Source: Acidisoma sp035492295
Lineage (GTDB): Bacteria > Pseudomonadota > Alphaproteobacteria > Acetobacterales > Acetobacteraceae
Reading direction: 5' to 3'
DNA length: 64,000 nucleotides
Assembly (NCBI RefSeq): GCF_035492295.1
Contig: NZ_DATJJK010000099.1
Span: 1-64,000 of the forward strand
Shown one piece after another: positions 16,465 to 25,126 of this stretch. How positions within the stretch are numbered: the first letter of the stretch is position 1; each line of letters starts with the position of its first letter. The notes under the pieces are model-generated. The model did no database searches, was not told the origin of the DNA, and saw only the letters and a program-made list of their open reading frames with translations. A program made the position numbers and the translations under genes.

Positions 16465-17169
16465 TCAAGACGCCATGGGTGGCGGGGGATCGGGTTCGGT
16501 CTCAGGCGCGGAATCGTCACCATCCGCCTGCCCCTCCGAAATGACACCGGTCGCGCCCTCGGTCTGTCTTGAGACCTCCTCCGTCTCAACCGCCGCCGCC
16601 TCCTCCGGCTCAGGCGGCAGCGTCATGGCGTCGGGCGGCAGGTCGCCCATCGCAGAGTTGTCGTTGATGAGATCTTCCCGGCGCGGCAGGTCGGAGAGTG
16701 ATTTCAGTCCGAATTTGGCAAGGAAATTCGGCGTCGTGGCCCACAGCGTCGGCCGTCCTGGGCTGTCCTTGCGGCCACACGGGGCAATCAGCTCGCCCTC
16801 CAGCAGCGCGTCCAGCGTGTTCTGGGACAGCGCGGTGCCGCGCACCTCCTCGATCTCGCCTCTCGTCACGGGCTGGCGATAGGCAATGATGGCGAGCGTT
16901 TCCATGGCGACACGCGGCAAGCGGCGCGGCACCTCGATAACGCGGGTAAGGCGGGGGGCGAGGTCGGGCGCCGTGCGGAACTGCAGCCCGCCCCCGACCT
17001 CGGCCAGTTCCACGCCACGGCCGGCGTAACGCGCGCGCAACGCCTCGACGACCGCCTCCACTGATTCTTCCTCGGGCAGGAGCGGCTTCAGCACCCGCAG
17101 CGCGACCGGCGCCGCCGATGCGAAGATCAGGGCTTCGGCAAGCCGGAGGGATTCGTCGGATACACTCAT
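16465..17169 (-). CDS. scpB: Segregation and condensation protein ScpB
   Basis: A 234-residue winged-helix kleisin-associated subunit of the SMC condensin complex. The core (RLAEALIFASAAPVALRVL through LSQNTLDALLEGELI and GRPTLWATTPNFLAKFGL) is typical ScpB; the last 60 residues are an acidic, Pro/Glu-rich tail. The start at MSVSDESLR was chosen from the family N-terminus; the frame remains open upstream antisense to mreB. scpA, normally directly upstream, is missing: mreB begins divergently 204 bases away. Confidence 0.93.
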   Translation of the reverse strand: MSVSDESLRLAEALIFASAAPVALRVLKPLLPEEESVEAVVEALRARYAGRGVELAEVGGGLQFRTAPDLAPRLTRVIEVPRRLPRVAMETLAIIAYRQPVTRGEIEEVRGTALSQNTLDALLEGELIAPCGRKDSPGRPTLWATTPNFLAKFGLKSLSDLPRREDLINDNSAMGDLPPDAMTLPPEPEEAAAVETEEVSRQTEGATGVISEGQADGDDSAPETEPDPPPPMAS

Positions 17170-17373
17170 GGTCTTCCGTCTATGGATTGCGGGTATCCGG
17201 CCGCAGGGCGGCCCTCGAACCCGGCTAGCTAGCCGATGGAGCGCCCCCAGCGCCAGCCTGGGCGATGCAGAAATGCGATACACAAACGGAAGTTGCCGCT
17301 TCTCCCTCTTGTGGTGGCCGAACCGCGCGGGTAAGCCCCCGGCGTTGCTGCGCGCGTGGAAGGTTGAACCTTT

Positions 17374-18417
17374 ATGTTTTCTCGCATTCTCGGAATGATG
17401 TCCGCCGACATGGCGATCGACCTCGGCACGGCGAATACCCTCGTCTACGTCAAGGGCCGCGGGATCGTGCTGAACGAGCCCTCCGTCGTCGCCATCGCCG
17501 ATGTGCGCGGCAAGAAGCAGGTGCTGGCGGTGGGTGAAGAGGCCAAGAGCATGCTGGGCCGGACACCGGGTAATATCTCCGCCATCCGCCCCATGCGCGA
17601 TGGTGTCATCGCCGATTTCGAGATCGCCGAGGAGATGATCAAGCACTTCATCCGCAAGGTGCATCACCGCCGCGGCTTCGCGAGCCCGCTGATCATCGTC
17701 TGCGTGCCCTCCGGCTCCACCGCGGTTGAGCGCCGGGCGATCCAGGAGAGTGCCGAGAGCGCCGGCGCGCGCAAGGTGCTGCTGATCGAGGAGCCGATGG
17801 CGGCTGCGATCGGCGCGGGCCTCCCCGTCACTGAGCCCTCGGGCAGCATGATCGTCGATATCGGCGGTGGCACGACGGAAGTTGCCGTGATCTCGCTCGG
17901 CGGCATCGTCTATGCGCGCAGCGTGCGCACCGGCGGCGACAAGATGGACGAGGCTGTCATCAGCTATATCCGCCGCCACCATAACCTTCTGATCGGTGAG
18001 AGCACGGCCGAACGCATCAAGATGGATATCGGTGCGGCCATGACCGAGGCCCCGGGCATCGACGGTCCCTGGCGCGAGGTGAAGGGCCGCGACCTCATGC
18101 ACGGCGTCCCGCGCGAGGTCATGGTCAGCCAGCGCCAGATCGCGGAAAGCCTGGCCGAGCCCGTCAGCGCCATCGTGGAAGCCGTCAAGGTCGCGCTCGA
18201 GAACACGCCTCCTGAACTCGCCGCGGATATCGTGGACAAGGGCATCGTGCTCACCGGCGGCGGCGCGCTGCTGCACCGGCTGGACCAGGTGCTGCGGGAC
18301 GAGACCGGCCTGCCGGTCGTGGTGGCGGAGGAGCCGCTGCAATGCGTGGCGCTGGGCACGGGCCGCGCGCTCGAAGAAATGAAGCGCCTGCAGAATGTGC
18401 TGACCTCGATGTATTGA
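17374..18417 (+). CDS. mreB: Rod shape-determining protein MreB
   Basis: A 347-residue bacterial actin. Phosphate-binding motifs are visible: MAIDLGTANTLVY (phosphate 1), MIVDIGGGTTEVAVISLGG (phosphate 2) and GIVLTGGGALLHRLDQVL (adenosine). It forms membrane-associated filaments that direct lateral wall synthesis with the MreC, MreD, PBP2 and RodA encoded downstream. The N-terminus MFSRILGMM supplies a membrane-binding helix. AAGG precedes the ATG. Confidence 0.98.
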   Translation: MFSRILGMMSADMAIDLGTANTLVYVKGRGIVLNEPSVVAIADVRGKKQVLAVGEEAKSMLGRTPGNISAIRPMRDGVIADFEIAEEMIKHFIRKVHHRRGFASPLIIVCVPSGSTAVERRAIQESAESAGARKVLLIEEPMAAAIGAGLPVTEPSGSMIVDIGGGTTEVAVISLGGIVYARSVRTGGDKMDEAVISYIRRHHNLLIGESTAERIKMDIGAAMTEAPGIDGPWREVKGRDLMHGVPREVMVSQRQIAESLAEPVSAIVEAVKVALENTPPELAADIVDKGIVLTGGGALLHRLDQVLRDETGLPVVVAEEPLQCVALGTGRALEEMKRLQNVLTSMY

Positions 18418-18556
18418 GAAACCGGCGCAGATGAGATCAAGGTAGGGCGGCCGCGATCGGGTACGCGCACGCATGCGTGTTAAGATTCGATTATCGCAGC
18501 AGCCCCCTGTATAGGGCCCCATCTTCGCTGAGGCTCATATCGGAGATCCGGACACG

Positions 18557-19450
18557 GTGATTAGGCTCTCCATACCCGTCCGACAGGCCCTGGAAAAACT
18601 CTCGCTTCCGGTGCTGATCGCGGCGGCCTTTGGTCTCATGCTGATCGGCAAGGCGGACGCGGTGCTGGCGGTCGAGGTGCGGGTTGCGCTGGCGGACATG
18701 CTTTCGCCGATCTATTCGGCCATGGCCCAGCCGCTGGCCCAGGTGCGCAGCGTCGGCGCCGATATGGTCCAGATCTGGGACATCCGGGCGGAAAATGCCC
18801 GGCTCCGGGCCGAGAACGAGAAGCTCCGCCGCTGGCAGACTGCCGCCCTCGCCCTCGAGGCGCAGAACGAGGAATTCAAGGCGGAACTCAACTGGATGCC
18901 GCCGGCCGCTCCCGCTTTCACGACAGCGCCGGTGGTGGCTGATTCGGGTGGCATCTATGCCCGCTCCGTGCTGCTCGCCGTGACCCCGCCCCATCAGGTG
19001 GTGAAGGGCGAGATCGCGATGGACGAGCGCGGCGTGGTCGGCCGTGTCACGGAAGTGGGCGACCGTAGCGCGCGGGTGCTGCTCATCACCGACATCAACA
19101 GCCGCATCCCGGTGATCCTGGAAAGCAGCGGCGGCCATGCCATCATGGAGGGCACGAACGAGGCCCTGCCCGTGTTGCGCTACTGGCCGGAGGGCCAGGC
19201 GCCAGTCGATGGCGAGCGCGTGATGACCAGCGCCTCCATCGGCGCCTTCCCGGCCGGACTGCCGCTTGGCACCGTGCACTACAACGCCGATCATGTGCCC
19301 CAGGTCTATCCGGTGGCCGACCTGAACCATCTCTCGATGGTTCGGCTGTTCAATTATGACGACACGGGAGTGGATGCGCCGGAGGCGCCACCCGGACGCA
19401 AGCTGATGCAGAGACCACCTCCATCGACGCTGAATCCGCGGGCCCGCTAA
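18557..19450 (+). CDS. mreC: Rod shape-determining protein MreC
   Basis: A 297-residue bitopic periplasmic protein: short cytosolic N-terminus, one membrane helix (LPVLIAAAFGLMLIG), a coiled coil (IRAENARLRAENEKLRRWQ) and the beta-barrel core with VVGRVTEVGDRSARVLLITD and a TSASIGAFPAGLPLGTV segment. It links MreB filaments to the periplasmic wall synthases and activates PBP2. The start is GTG; 139 bases separate it from mreB and may hold an internal promoter. Confidence 0.95.
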   Translation: MIRLSIPVRQALEKLSLPVLIAAAFGLMLIGKADAVLAVEVRVALADMLSPIYSAMAQPLAQVRSVGADMVQIWDIRAENARLRAENEKLRRWQTAALALEAQNEEFKAELNWMPPAAPAFTTAPVVADSGGIYARSVLLAVTPPHQVVKGEIAMDERGVVGRVTEVGDRSARVLLITDINSRIPVILESSGGHAIMEGTNEALPVLRYWPEGQAPVDGERVMTSASIGAFPAGLPLGTVHYNADHVPQVYPVADLNHLSMVRLFNYDDTGVDAPEAPPGRKLMQRPPPSTLNPRAR

Positions 19451-19453
19451 ACC

Positions 19454-19999
19454 GTGGAGAAAACGCCAGGCATTCGGCCGCGGCGCGGCTGGGGCCAGCG
19501 TCTGGACAGGGCCGCGCGCAGCGGCTTCCCCATCGGCACCACGGTCATCGGCATGGTCCTGCTCTCGGCTCGTTTCGGCATTCCCGGCCAAGCGGAGCTG
19601 CTGCCCGGCTTCACCTTGGCCGCCGTCTTCTTCTGGACGCTGTTCCGCCCGGCCTCGGTCGCCCCGCCCCTCGTCTTCCTCATCGGCCTGCTCGCCGACC
19701 TGCTGGGCGAGATGCCGCTCGGTAGCAACGTCCTCGTCCTTCTTCTGACCCAGCTGCTCGTGGTGCGGACACGCCGCTACCTGCCGCTCAAGGGCTTCCT
19801 CTTTGTCTGGCTGGTCTTCATCGCGGTAGCGGCCGTCGCGGCCCTGCTGCAATGGGGGCTGGCCTGCGGCATGGAATGGACCCTGTATCCGCCGATCGCC
19901 GCAATCACCCAGTTCCTGCTCGCCGCCGGACTTTATCCATTGCTCGCCATGATCTTCAGCCGGGCGCACCGGACCATTGCAGCACCGGAGCGGGTGTGA
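19454..19999 (+). CDS. mreD: Rod shape-determining protein MreD
   Basis: A 181-residue polytopic inner-membrane protein with about five hydrophobic helices (e.g. FTLAAVFFWTLFRP and PLVFLIGLLADLLGEMPLGSN, the conserved G-L-x-x-D-x-L motif). It starts with GTG three bases after the mreC stop, so translation is coupled. The N-terminus is longer and more basic than usual. Function follows from family and position in the elongasome operon. Confidence 0.92.
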   Translation: MEKTPGIRPRRGWGQRLDRAARSGFPIGTTVIGMVLLSARFGIPGQAELLPGFTLAAVFFWTLFRPASVAPPLVFLIGLLADLLGEMPLGSNVLVLLLTQLLVVRTRRYLPLKGFLFVWLVFIAVAAVAALLQWGLACGMEWTLYPPIAAITQFLLAAGLYPLLAMIFSRAHRTIAAPERV

Positions 20000-20054
20000 T
20001 GCGCCTTAACAAAGAAACACGTGCGATGCCGCCCAAGGCTGGTATGACCCGCGC

Positions 20055-21923
20055 ATGAAGAAGGAAATCACGCGGAGCGGGGTTTTCACCCGCCGGGCGC
20101 TTCTCGTCGCCGGCGGGGAGATCGCGGTATTCGGTCTCCTGGGTGCCAAGCTTTACCAGATGCAGGTTGTGGACGGCGCCAAATACACGGCGATGGCCCA
20201 CGGCAATTCGGTCAGCGTTCGCCTGCTGCCCGCGTCTCGCGGCCGCATTTTCGATCGCTTCGGCGCGGCGCTTGCGACCAACAGGCAGAACTGGCGCGCG
20301 CTTCTGATGGTGGAGCAGACGAACGACGCGCCCTCGGTGCTGGACGCCTTCTCCAAGCTCATTCCGCTCTCCGACAGCGAGCGCGCGCGCATCCTGCGCG
20401 AGTTGCGCACGCATCAGCGTTACGTCCCTGTGATGCTGCAGGATTTCCTGACCTGGGAGCAGATGGCGCTGATCGAAGTGAACGCACCGAACCTCCCAGG
20501 CGTGCTGATCGATGTCGGCTCCACCCGCCTCTACCCGACTGATGAACTCCTCGCCCATGTCGTGGGCTATGTGGCTCCGCCGCATGATGCCGACGTGAAG
20601 GCGGACCCGACGCTGGCGATGCCGGGCATGCGCGTCGGCCGCACCGGTGTCGAGGGCTTCAACGACCTGATGTTACGCGGCCATGCCGGCGCCCAGCAGC
20701 TCGAGGTCAACGCCCTCGGTCGGGTGATCCGCGAACTCGACCGGCAGGAGGGGACGCCCGGCACCGATATCGGGCTCAGCATCGACGTTAGCCTGCAGCA
20801 GGCGACGGCGAACCACCTGGCCGGGTTGAGCGCCAGCGCCGTGGTCATGGACCCACGCAACGGCGAAGTGCTTGCCATGGTCAGCCAGCCGAGCTTCGAC
20901 CCGAGCCTCTTCGATTCCGGTGTCAGCAATACTCAATGGCAGGCCTGGATGAACGATCCGCGCAAACCGCTGCTGAACAAGGCGGCGGCGGGCCTCTATC
21001 CGCCGGGCTCCACCTTCAAGCCCGTCACCGCCATGGCGGGGCTGAGTTCCGGTGCCATTTCCCCTGAAGAGCGTCTCAACTGCCCCGGCTATTTTGACCT
21101 CGGCAATGCCCGCTTTTACTGTTGGCGGAAATGGGGCCACGGGATGCAGGACGTGAAGACGGCGCTGAAGAACAGCTGCGACGTCTTCTTCTACCAGGTG
21201 GCGCTGCGGACCGGCATCGACCCCCTCGCCTCCTACGCCAAACGCTTCGGCATCGGCGCCGATATCGGCATGGACCTCACCAACGTGTCCGACGGCTTCA
21301 TGCCGACGAAGGAATGGCGGCTGCGGCAGCACAAGACATGGCCGCTCGGCGATACGGTGGTGAGCGGCATCGGCCAGGGCTATATTCTGGCGACGCCGCT
21401 TTCGCTTGCGACCCTGTGCTCGCGGGTGGCCACCGGGCGCGCGGTGAGCCCGCATGTCGCGCGGCGTCACGGCGGCGTTCTGCAAACCGGCTCGGCCGCC
21501 GATGATTGGGGTGCGATGAGTCTGTCCAACCACTATCTCTCCATCGTGCGCCAAGGCATGTTGGAGGTGGTGAACGCCCCGGACGGCACCGCGAAAATCG
21601 CCAAGCTTCCGCTGCCGGACGTGCAGATGGCCGGCAAGACCGGCAGCGCCCAGGTGATCCGTGTCAGCCGCGCTCAGCGCGAGCGGGGTTTCAACTCGAT
21701 GAACCTGCCTTGGGCATTGCGCCCGCATGCCCTCTTCATCGGCTTCGCACCCTTCGACGCGCCGCGCTATGCGGTTGCGGTCGTGGTCGAACACGGCAAT
21801 GCCGGCGCCGATGCCGCTGGCCCCGTGGCGCGGGACATCATGATGGACGCGCTGACGCTGGACCCCGCCGGGCGCGACCTGCCGTTGAAGCCGCCACCCG
21901 CCCCACCCCTGCAAAGCTCGTGA
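20055..21923 (+). CDS. mrdA: Penicillin-binding protein 2 (elongasome transpeptidase)
   Basis: A 622-residue class B PBP that crosslinks peptidoglycan during elongation. An N-terminal membrane anchor (LLVAGGEIAVFGLLGAKLYQ) is followed by the pedestal (ASRGRIFDRFGAALATN). The transpeptidase domain contains the catalytic SxxK as STFK with Ser319, an SxN-type KNSCDVFFYQ and KTGSA with Lys528. Length and motifs are normal. It sits between mreD and rodA, 10 bases before the latter, and is the cognate partner of RodA. Confidence 0.97.
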   Translation: MKKEITRSGVFTRRALLVAGGEIAVFGLLGAKLYQMQVVDGAKYTAMAHGNSVSVRLLPASRGRIFDRFGAALATNRQNWRALLMVEQTNDAPSVLDAFSKLIPLSDSERARILRELRTHQRYVPVMLQDFLTWEQMALIEVNAPNLPGVLIDVGSTRLYPTDELLAHVVGYVAPPHDADVKADPTLAMPGMRVGRTGVEGFNDLMLRGHAGAQQLEVNALGRVIRELDRQEGTPGTDIGLSIDVSLQQATANHLAGLSASAVVMDPRNGEVLAMVSQPSFDPSLFDSGVSNTQWQAWMNDPRKPLLNKAAAGLYPPGSTFKPVTAMAGLSSGAISPEERLNCPGYFDLGNARFYCWRKWGHGMQDVKTALKNSCDVFFYQVALRTGIDPLASYAKRFGIGADIGMDLTNVSDGFMPTKEWRLRQHKTWPLGDTVVSGIGQGYILATPLSLATLCSRVATGRAVSPHVARRHGGVLQTGSAADDWGAMSLSNHYLSIVRQGMLEVVNAPDGTAKIAKLPLPDVQMAGKTGSAQVIRVSRAQRERGFNSMNLPWALRPHALFIGFAPFDAPRYAVAVVVEHGNAGADAAGPVARDIMMDALTLDPAGRDLPLKPPPAPPLQSS

Positions 21924-21933
21924 GGCCGCCCGC

Positions 21934-23073
21934 ATGATGGAACGGCGCCTCTGGCGCGAAGGCTCCCTCGGCGTCGCCGGCAAGGTCTGGCAGACGAACT
22001 GGTTCTTCGCCCTCCTCGTCTGCTGCCTCGCGGCCGTGGGCTATATGGCGCTCTATGCGGCGGCCGGCGGTTCGCCCGAACCCTATGCGCAGAAGCAGCT
22101 CGTCCGATTCCTCATCGGCCTCGTCCTCATGCTGGGGATTGCGATGATCGATATCCGGGTCATCGCCAAATGGTCCTGGTGGTTCTACGCGCTGGGCATT
22201 GTCCTGCTGCTCGTCGTCGCCAAATTCGGCCATGTCGGCAAAGGCGCGCAGCGCTGGATCGCCGTTGGCGGCTTTCAGCTGCAGCCGAGCGAACTCATGA
22301 AGATCTTCCTCGTGCTCGGTCTCGCCCGTTGGTTTCACAAGGCAAGCTATGAGCAAGTGGGGCGCCTGCGCTTCCTGATCGTGCCGGTGATCGCCGTGCT
22401 CGTGCCCGTCGGCCTGATCCTGAAAGAGCCCAATCTCGGCACCGCGCTGATCACCGGCGCGATCGGCGCGGCGATCTTCCTGGCCGCCGGGGTGCGCTGG
22501 TGGAAATTCGCGGTCGTCATCATCGGGATAGGGGCGGCGCTGCCGGTCGCCTATCACCACCTGCACGATTATCAGCGCCAGCGCATCCTGACCTTCATGC
22601 ATCCCGAGCGTGATCCGTTAGGCACCGGCTACAACATCATGCAGTCGAAGATCGCGCTCGGCTCCGGCGGCATGTGGGGCCGCGGCTTCCTCCACGGCAC
22701 CCAGAGCAATCTCGATTTCCTGCCCGAGAAGCAGACCGACTTCATCTTCGACGTGGTCGCCGAACAATTCGGCCTCGTCGGCAGCCTCTCGGTTCTGGGC
22801 CTTCTGCTTGTCATCGTGCTGACAGGCATGCTGATCGCCATGCGATGTCGACACCAATTCGGGCGGCTGGTGGCGCTCGGCATCAGCGTCGACCTCTTCC
22901 TCTATGTCTTCGTCAACATCGCCATGGTCATGGGTGCGATCCCGGTGGGCGGCGTGCCGTTGCCACTGATCTCCTATGGCGGATCAGTGCTGATCACCGC
23001 GATGATTGCCTTCGGGCTGCTCATGTCCGTCCATGTCCATCGGGACGTGGAATTCTCCGACGACGGGCACTGA
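21934..23073 (+). CDS. mrdB: Rod shape-determining glycosyltransferase RodA
   Basis: A 379-residue SEDS-family protein with about ten membrane helices, the peptidoglycan polymerase of the elongasome. The conserved loops are seen: KGAQRWIAVGGFQLQPSELMKI, KEPNLGTALI, GSGGMWGRGFLHGTQSNLDFLPEKQTDFIF (the central catalytic region) and GGVPLPLISYGGS near the C-terminus. It is the last gene of the mre/mrd operon and is followed by a long hairpin. Confidence 0.97.
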   Translation: MMERRLWREGSLGVAGKVWQTNWFFALLVCCLAAVGYMALYAAAGGSPEPYAQKQLVRFLIGLVLMLGIAMIDIRVIAKWSWWFYALGIVLLLVVAKFGHVGKGAQRWIAVGGFQLQPSELMKIFLVLGLARWFHKASYEQVGRLRFLIVPVIAVLVPVGLILKEPNLGTALITGAIGAAIFLAAGVRWWKFAVVIIGIGAALPVAYHHLHDYQRQRILTFMHPERDPLGTGYNIMQSKIALGSGGMWGRGFLHGTQSNLDFLPEKQTDFIFDVVAEQFGLVGSLSVLGLLLVIVLTGMLIAMRCRHQFGRLVALGISVDLFLYVFVNIAMVMGAIPVGGVPLPLISYGGSVLITAMIAFGLLMSVHVHRDVEFSDDGH

Positions 23074-23090
23074 CGCGCGCGTGTCAGTCA

Positions 23091-23130
23091 CGGTTCAGAT
23101 TGAATCGCTGCCGCGATGCACTCTGAACCG
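23091..23130. terminator. Hairpin between convergent rodA and sulfotransferase genes
   Basis: An outer stem of nine pairs (CGGTTCAGA with TCTGAACCG) encloses an inner ATCGC-TGCC-GCGAT hairpin. There is no clear T-run on either side. Its place between two gene ends facing each other supports a bidirectional transcription terminator or mRNA 3'-end stabiliser. Confidence 0.5.
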
Positions 23131-23141
23131 ATCGGGCCCTC

Positions 23142-23924
23142 TCACTCCCCCGTCTCATAGCGGGCCCGCCAGGCGGCCTTGATCGGGCTCTCCTGCCGGG
23201 CGATGGGAAGCGCGGCCAAATCGGCCCGGAGGCCGGGAAGGCCGAGCCAATCTCCGATCTCGGCCACCATGGCCTCGGGTGCTGCCTCAACCTGCTCGTA
23301 GGCGATGTGCTTCGGTGTGATGCCGTTGCTCGCGAAAAAGCGATAGAAGCCGAAATTCTGCTGCGCGATCAGCGCCTGCTGCTCGACAAGGATGCGCCGA
23401 TCATAGACCAGCGCCTCGTCGCCCATCCGACGGCTGTGGCGGGAGGTCCATTGCTGCGTCTGGATGGCGACGAGAAGCGAGATCGCCTGTGCCAGCTTGT
23501 CCTGCCGCTCGACGAGCAGAAACCGCGCGCGGTCGCCGATCTGGTCGAGCAGACCCGTTTCGGTCAGCATGAGCAGCTGTTCGAGCCCTAGTTTGGAGAA
23601 GAAGATCCCGCCCTGGGCGAGCCGCTTGCACAGGAATTCGACATAGGCCGGAAAGGAAGGAAGCCTCTGGGCGCGAACATGCTCGGCAATGGTCTCGCCA
23701 TTGAAGACCTCCTCGGCCCGGTTCAGCGCGCCGGTCGAGGCGAGCAACTCGGCAAGATAGTTCGAGCCGCAGCGATTGGTGAAGCAAAGGAAAACAAAGC
23801 GGAGTGCGGGATCGGGCGCTGCCGCCGGCGCATCCGGGATGAAGAGGCCGGTGATCGCCGCACGGTGGTAGCGCTCAAGCCCCGCCAGCGCCTGCGGCAC
23901 GGCAAAGCGGCGTTCAGCGGCCAT
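23142..23924 (-). CDS. Stf0-like sulfotransferase
   Basis: A 260-residue PAPS-dependent sulfotransferase-fold protein. FLCFTNRCGSNYLAELLASTG carries the phosphate-binding loop for the 5'-phosphosulfate of PAPS (usual form T-x-R-S/C-G-S/T-x-x-L). Further Stf0-like segments are FLLVERQDKLAQAISLLVAIQTQQW (3'-phosphate region) and the C-terminal ITPKHIAYEQVEAAPEAMVAEIGDWLGL. The mycobacterial prototype sulfates trehalose; here the acceptor is unknown. It faces the end of rodA and is transcribed towards it. Confidence 0.85.
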   Translation of the reverse strand: MAAERRFAVPQALAGLERYHRAAITGLFIPDAPAAAPDPALRFVFLCFTNRCGSNYLAELLASTGALNRAEEVFNGETIAEHVRAQRLPSFPAYVEFLCKRLAQGGIFFSKLGLEQLLMLTETGLLDQIGDRARFLLVERQDKLAQAISLLVAIQTQQWTSRHSRRMGDEALVYDRRILVEQQALIAQQNFGFYRFFASNGITPKHIAYEQVEAAPEAMVAEIGDWLGLPGLRADLAALPIARQESPIKAAWRARYETGE

Positions 23925-23993
23925 GGCCAGACTCAGATCGTGGAATTAGAAGGACACGGTGCATAGCGCCATCATGCGCAGGGACCGAAAATT

Positions 23994-24635
23994 TTGAAAT
24001 CATCCGCCTGGCTCGATCAGATCGGAGGCCGCCTTTCCGATCAACTCCGCTTCCTTCTGGAAGCCGACCGCCTGAAGGGCGTGATCAGACTTAACCACAT
24101 CGCGGACGGGTCGCGGCGTGAGAATACCGCCGAACATTCCTGGCATCTCGCCCTCTTCGCCATGGTGCTTCAGGATTACGCCGTGGCGCCGGTGGACATC
24201 TGGCGCGTGGTGCAGATGCTGGTTCTCCATGATCTGGTGGAGATCGAAGCGGGCGACACGCCGCTGCATCTGACGCTCACCGACCACGGACAGGCCGCAC
24301 GCGAACAGGCGGCGGCGGATATCCTGTTCGGCATGCTGCCTGCGGATCAGGGCGAGGCCTTTCGCGCCATCTGGGAGGAATTCGAGGCGGCGGAAAGTGC
24401 CGACGCACGTTTCGCCAAGGCCTGTGACCGGCTGCAGCCGATCCTGCTTAATCATGTCGTGGGTGGCGGTACCTGGGGCGTGCGGCCGGACTTCAACATC
24501 GACATGGAGAAGCAGCTGACACGCCGGATCGAGCACGGCTCACCCACGCTCTGGGCGGCAGCCGAGGTGGTCTTTGCGGATGCCGTCGCCTGCGGCTGGT
24601 TGAAGCCTGCCCCCGCCCCCGCCGCCGAAGGCTAA
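23994..24635 (+). CDS. HD-domain phosphohydrolase (YfbR/HDDC2-like)
   Basis: A 213-residue metal-dependent HD hydrolase. The metal ligands appear as H in NTAEHSWHLALFA, HD in LVLHDLVEIEAGD and a distal D in AKACDRLQPILLN. Related proteins are 5'-deoxynucleotidases that dephosphorylate dNMPs. The start is TTG with CAGGGA 10 bases upstream; no ATG exists before the conserved region. The 3' end overlaps the convergent GNAT gene end by four bases. Confidence 0.85.
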   Translation: MKSSAWLDQIGGRLSDQLRFLLEADRLKGVIRLNHIADGSRRENTAEHSWHLALFAMVLQDYAVAPVDIWRVVQMLVLHDLVEIEAGDTPLHLTLTDHGQAAREQAAADILFGMLPADQGEAFRAIWEEFEAAESADARFAKACDRLQPILLNHVVGGGTWGVRPDFNIDMEKQLTRRIEHGSPTLWAAAEVVFADAVACGWLKPAPAPAAEG

Positions 24636-25126
24636 AGTCGCCGGAACATCACCAGCGCGTCGACGAGGCCCGCGGCCGGGTGATCGAAGGCCTCCGGCAG
24701 GCGGCAGAGCGTCTCGAAGCCGAGACTGGCCCAGAGATGCACGGCCGCTTCGTTGGTGCTCACCACGAAGTTGAACTGCATGGCACGGAACCCGCGCGCC
24801 TTGGCATGAGCAAGCGCGAAATGGCCCATGGCGCGGGCGACGCCGCGCCCGGAAGCATGGGCGGCCGTGGCAAAGCCGGCATTCGCAACATGGGCACCCC
24901 CGCCCTGCTGGTTCGCCTGAAGGTAGAAGGTGCCGAGCGCCTTCCCCTCTTCCTCCGCCACGAACACCTCATGCGCGTCGAGAAACCAGTAGGCGAGCGC
25001 CTGCGCCGCTGACCAGTCGCGGGGGAGCGCATAGGTCTCCCCCGCCGCAACGATCGGCCCGATGATGGTCCAGACCGCCTGCCTGTCGGTAGCGAGCGCC
25101 GGACGGATGGCAAGCGCGGCCGTCAT
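24632..25126 (-). CDS. GNAT-family N-acetyltransferase
   Basis: A 164-residue acetyltransferase. The acetyl-CoA pyrophosphate loop is recognisable as HASGRGVARAMGHFAL (R/Q-x-x-G-x-G/A pattern) and the C-terminal strand as STNEAAVHLWASLGFETLCRLPEAF, which is conserved in the YhhY/L-amino-acid type subfamily. Its ATG immediately follows the metZ stop (TGAATG), so both are translated from one message and both would respond to the SAM-II riboswitch. Confidence 0.88.
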   Translation of the reverse strand: MTAALAIRPALATDRQAVWTIIGPIVAAGETYALPRDWSAAQALAYWFLDAHEVFVAEEEGKALGTFYLQANQQGGGAHVANAGFATAAHASGRGVARAMGHFALAHAKARGFRAMQFNFVVSTNEAAVHLWASLGFETLCRLPEAFDHPAAGLVDALVMFRRL

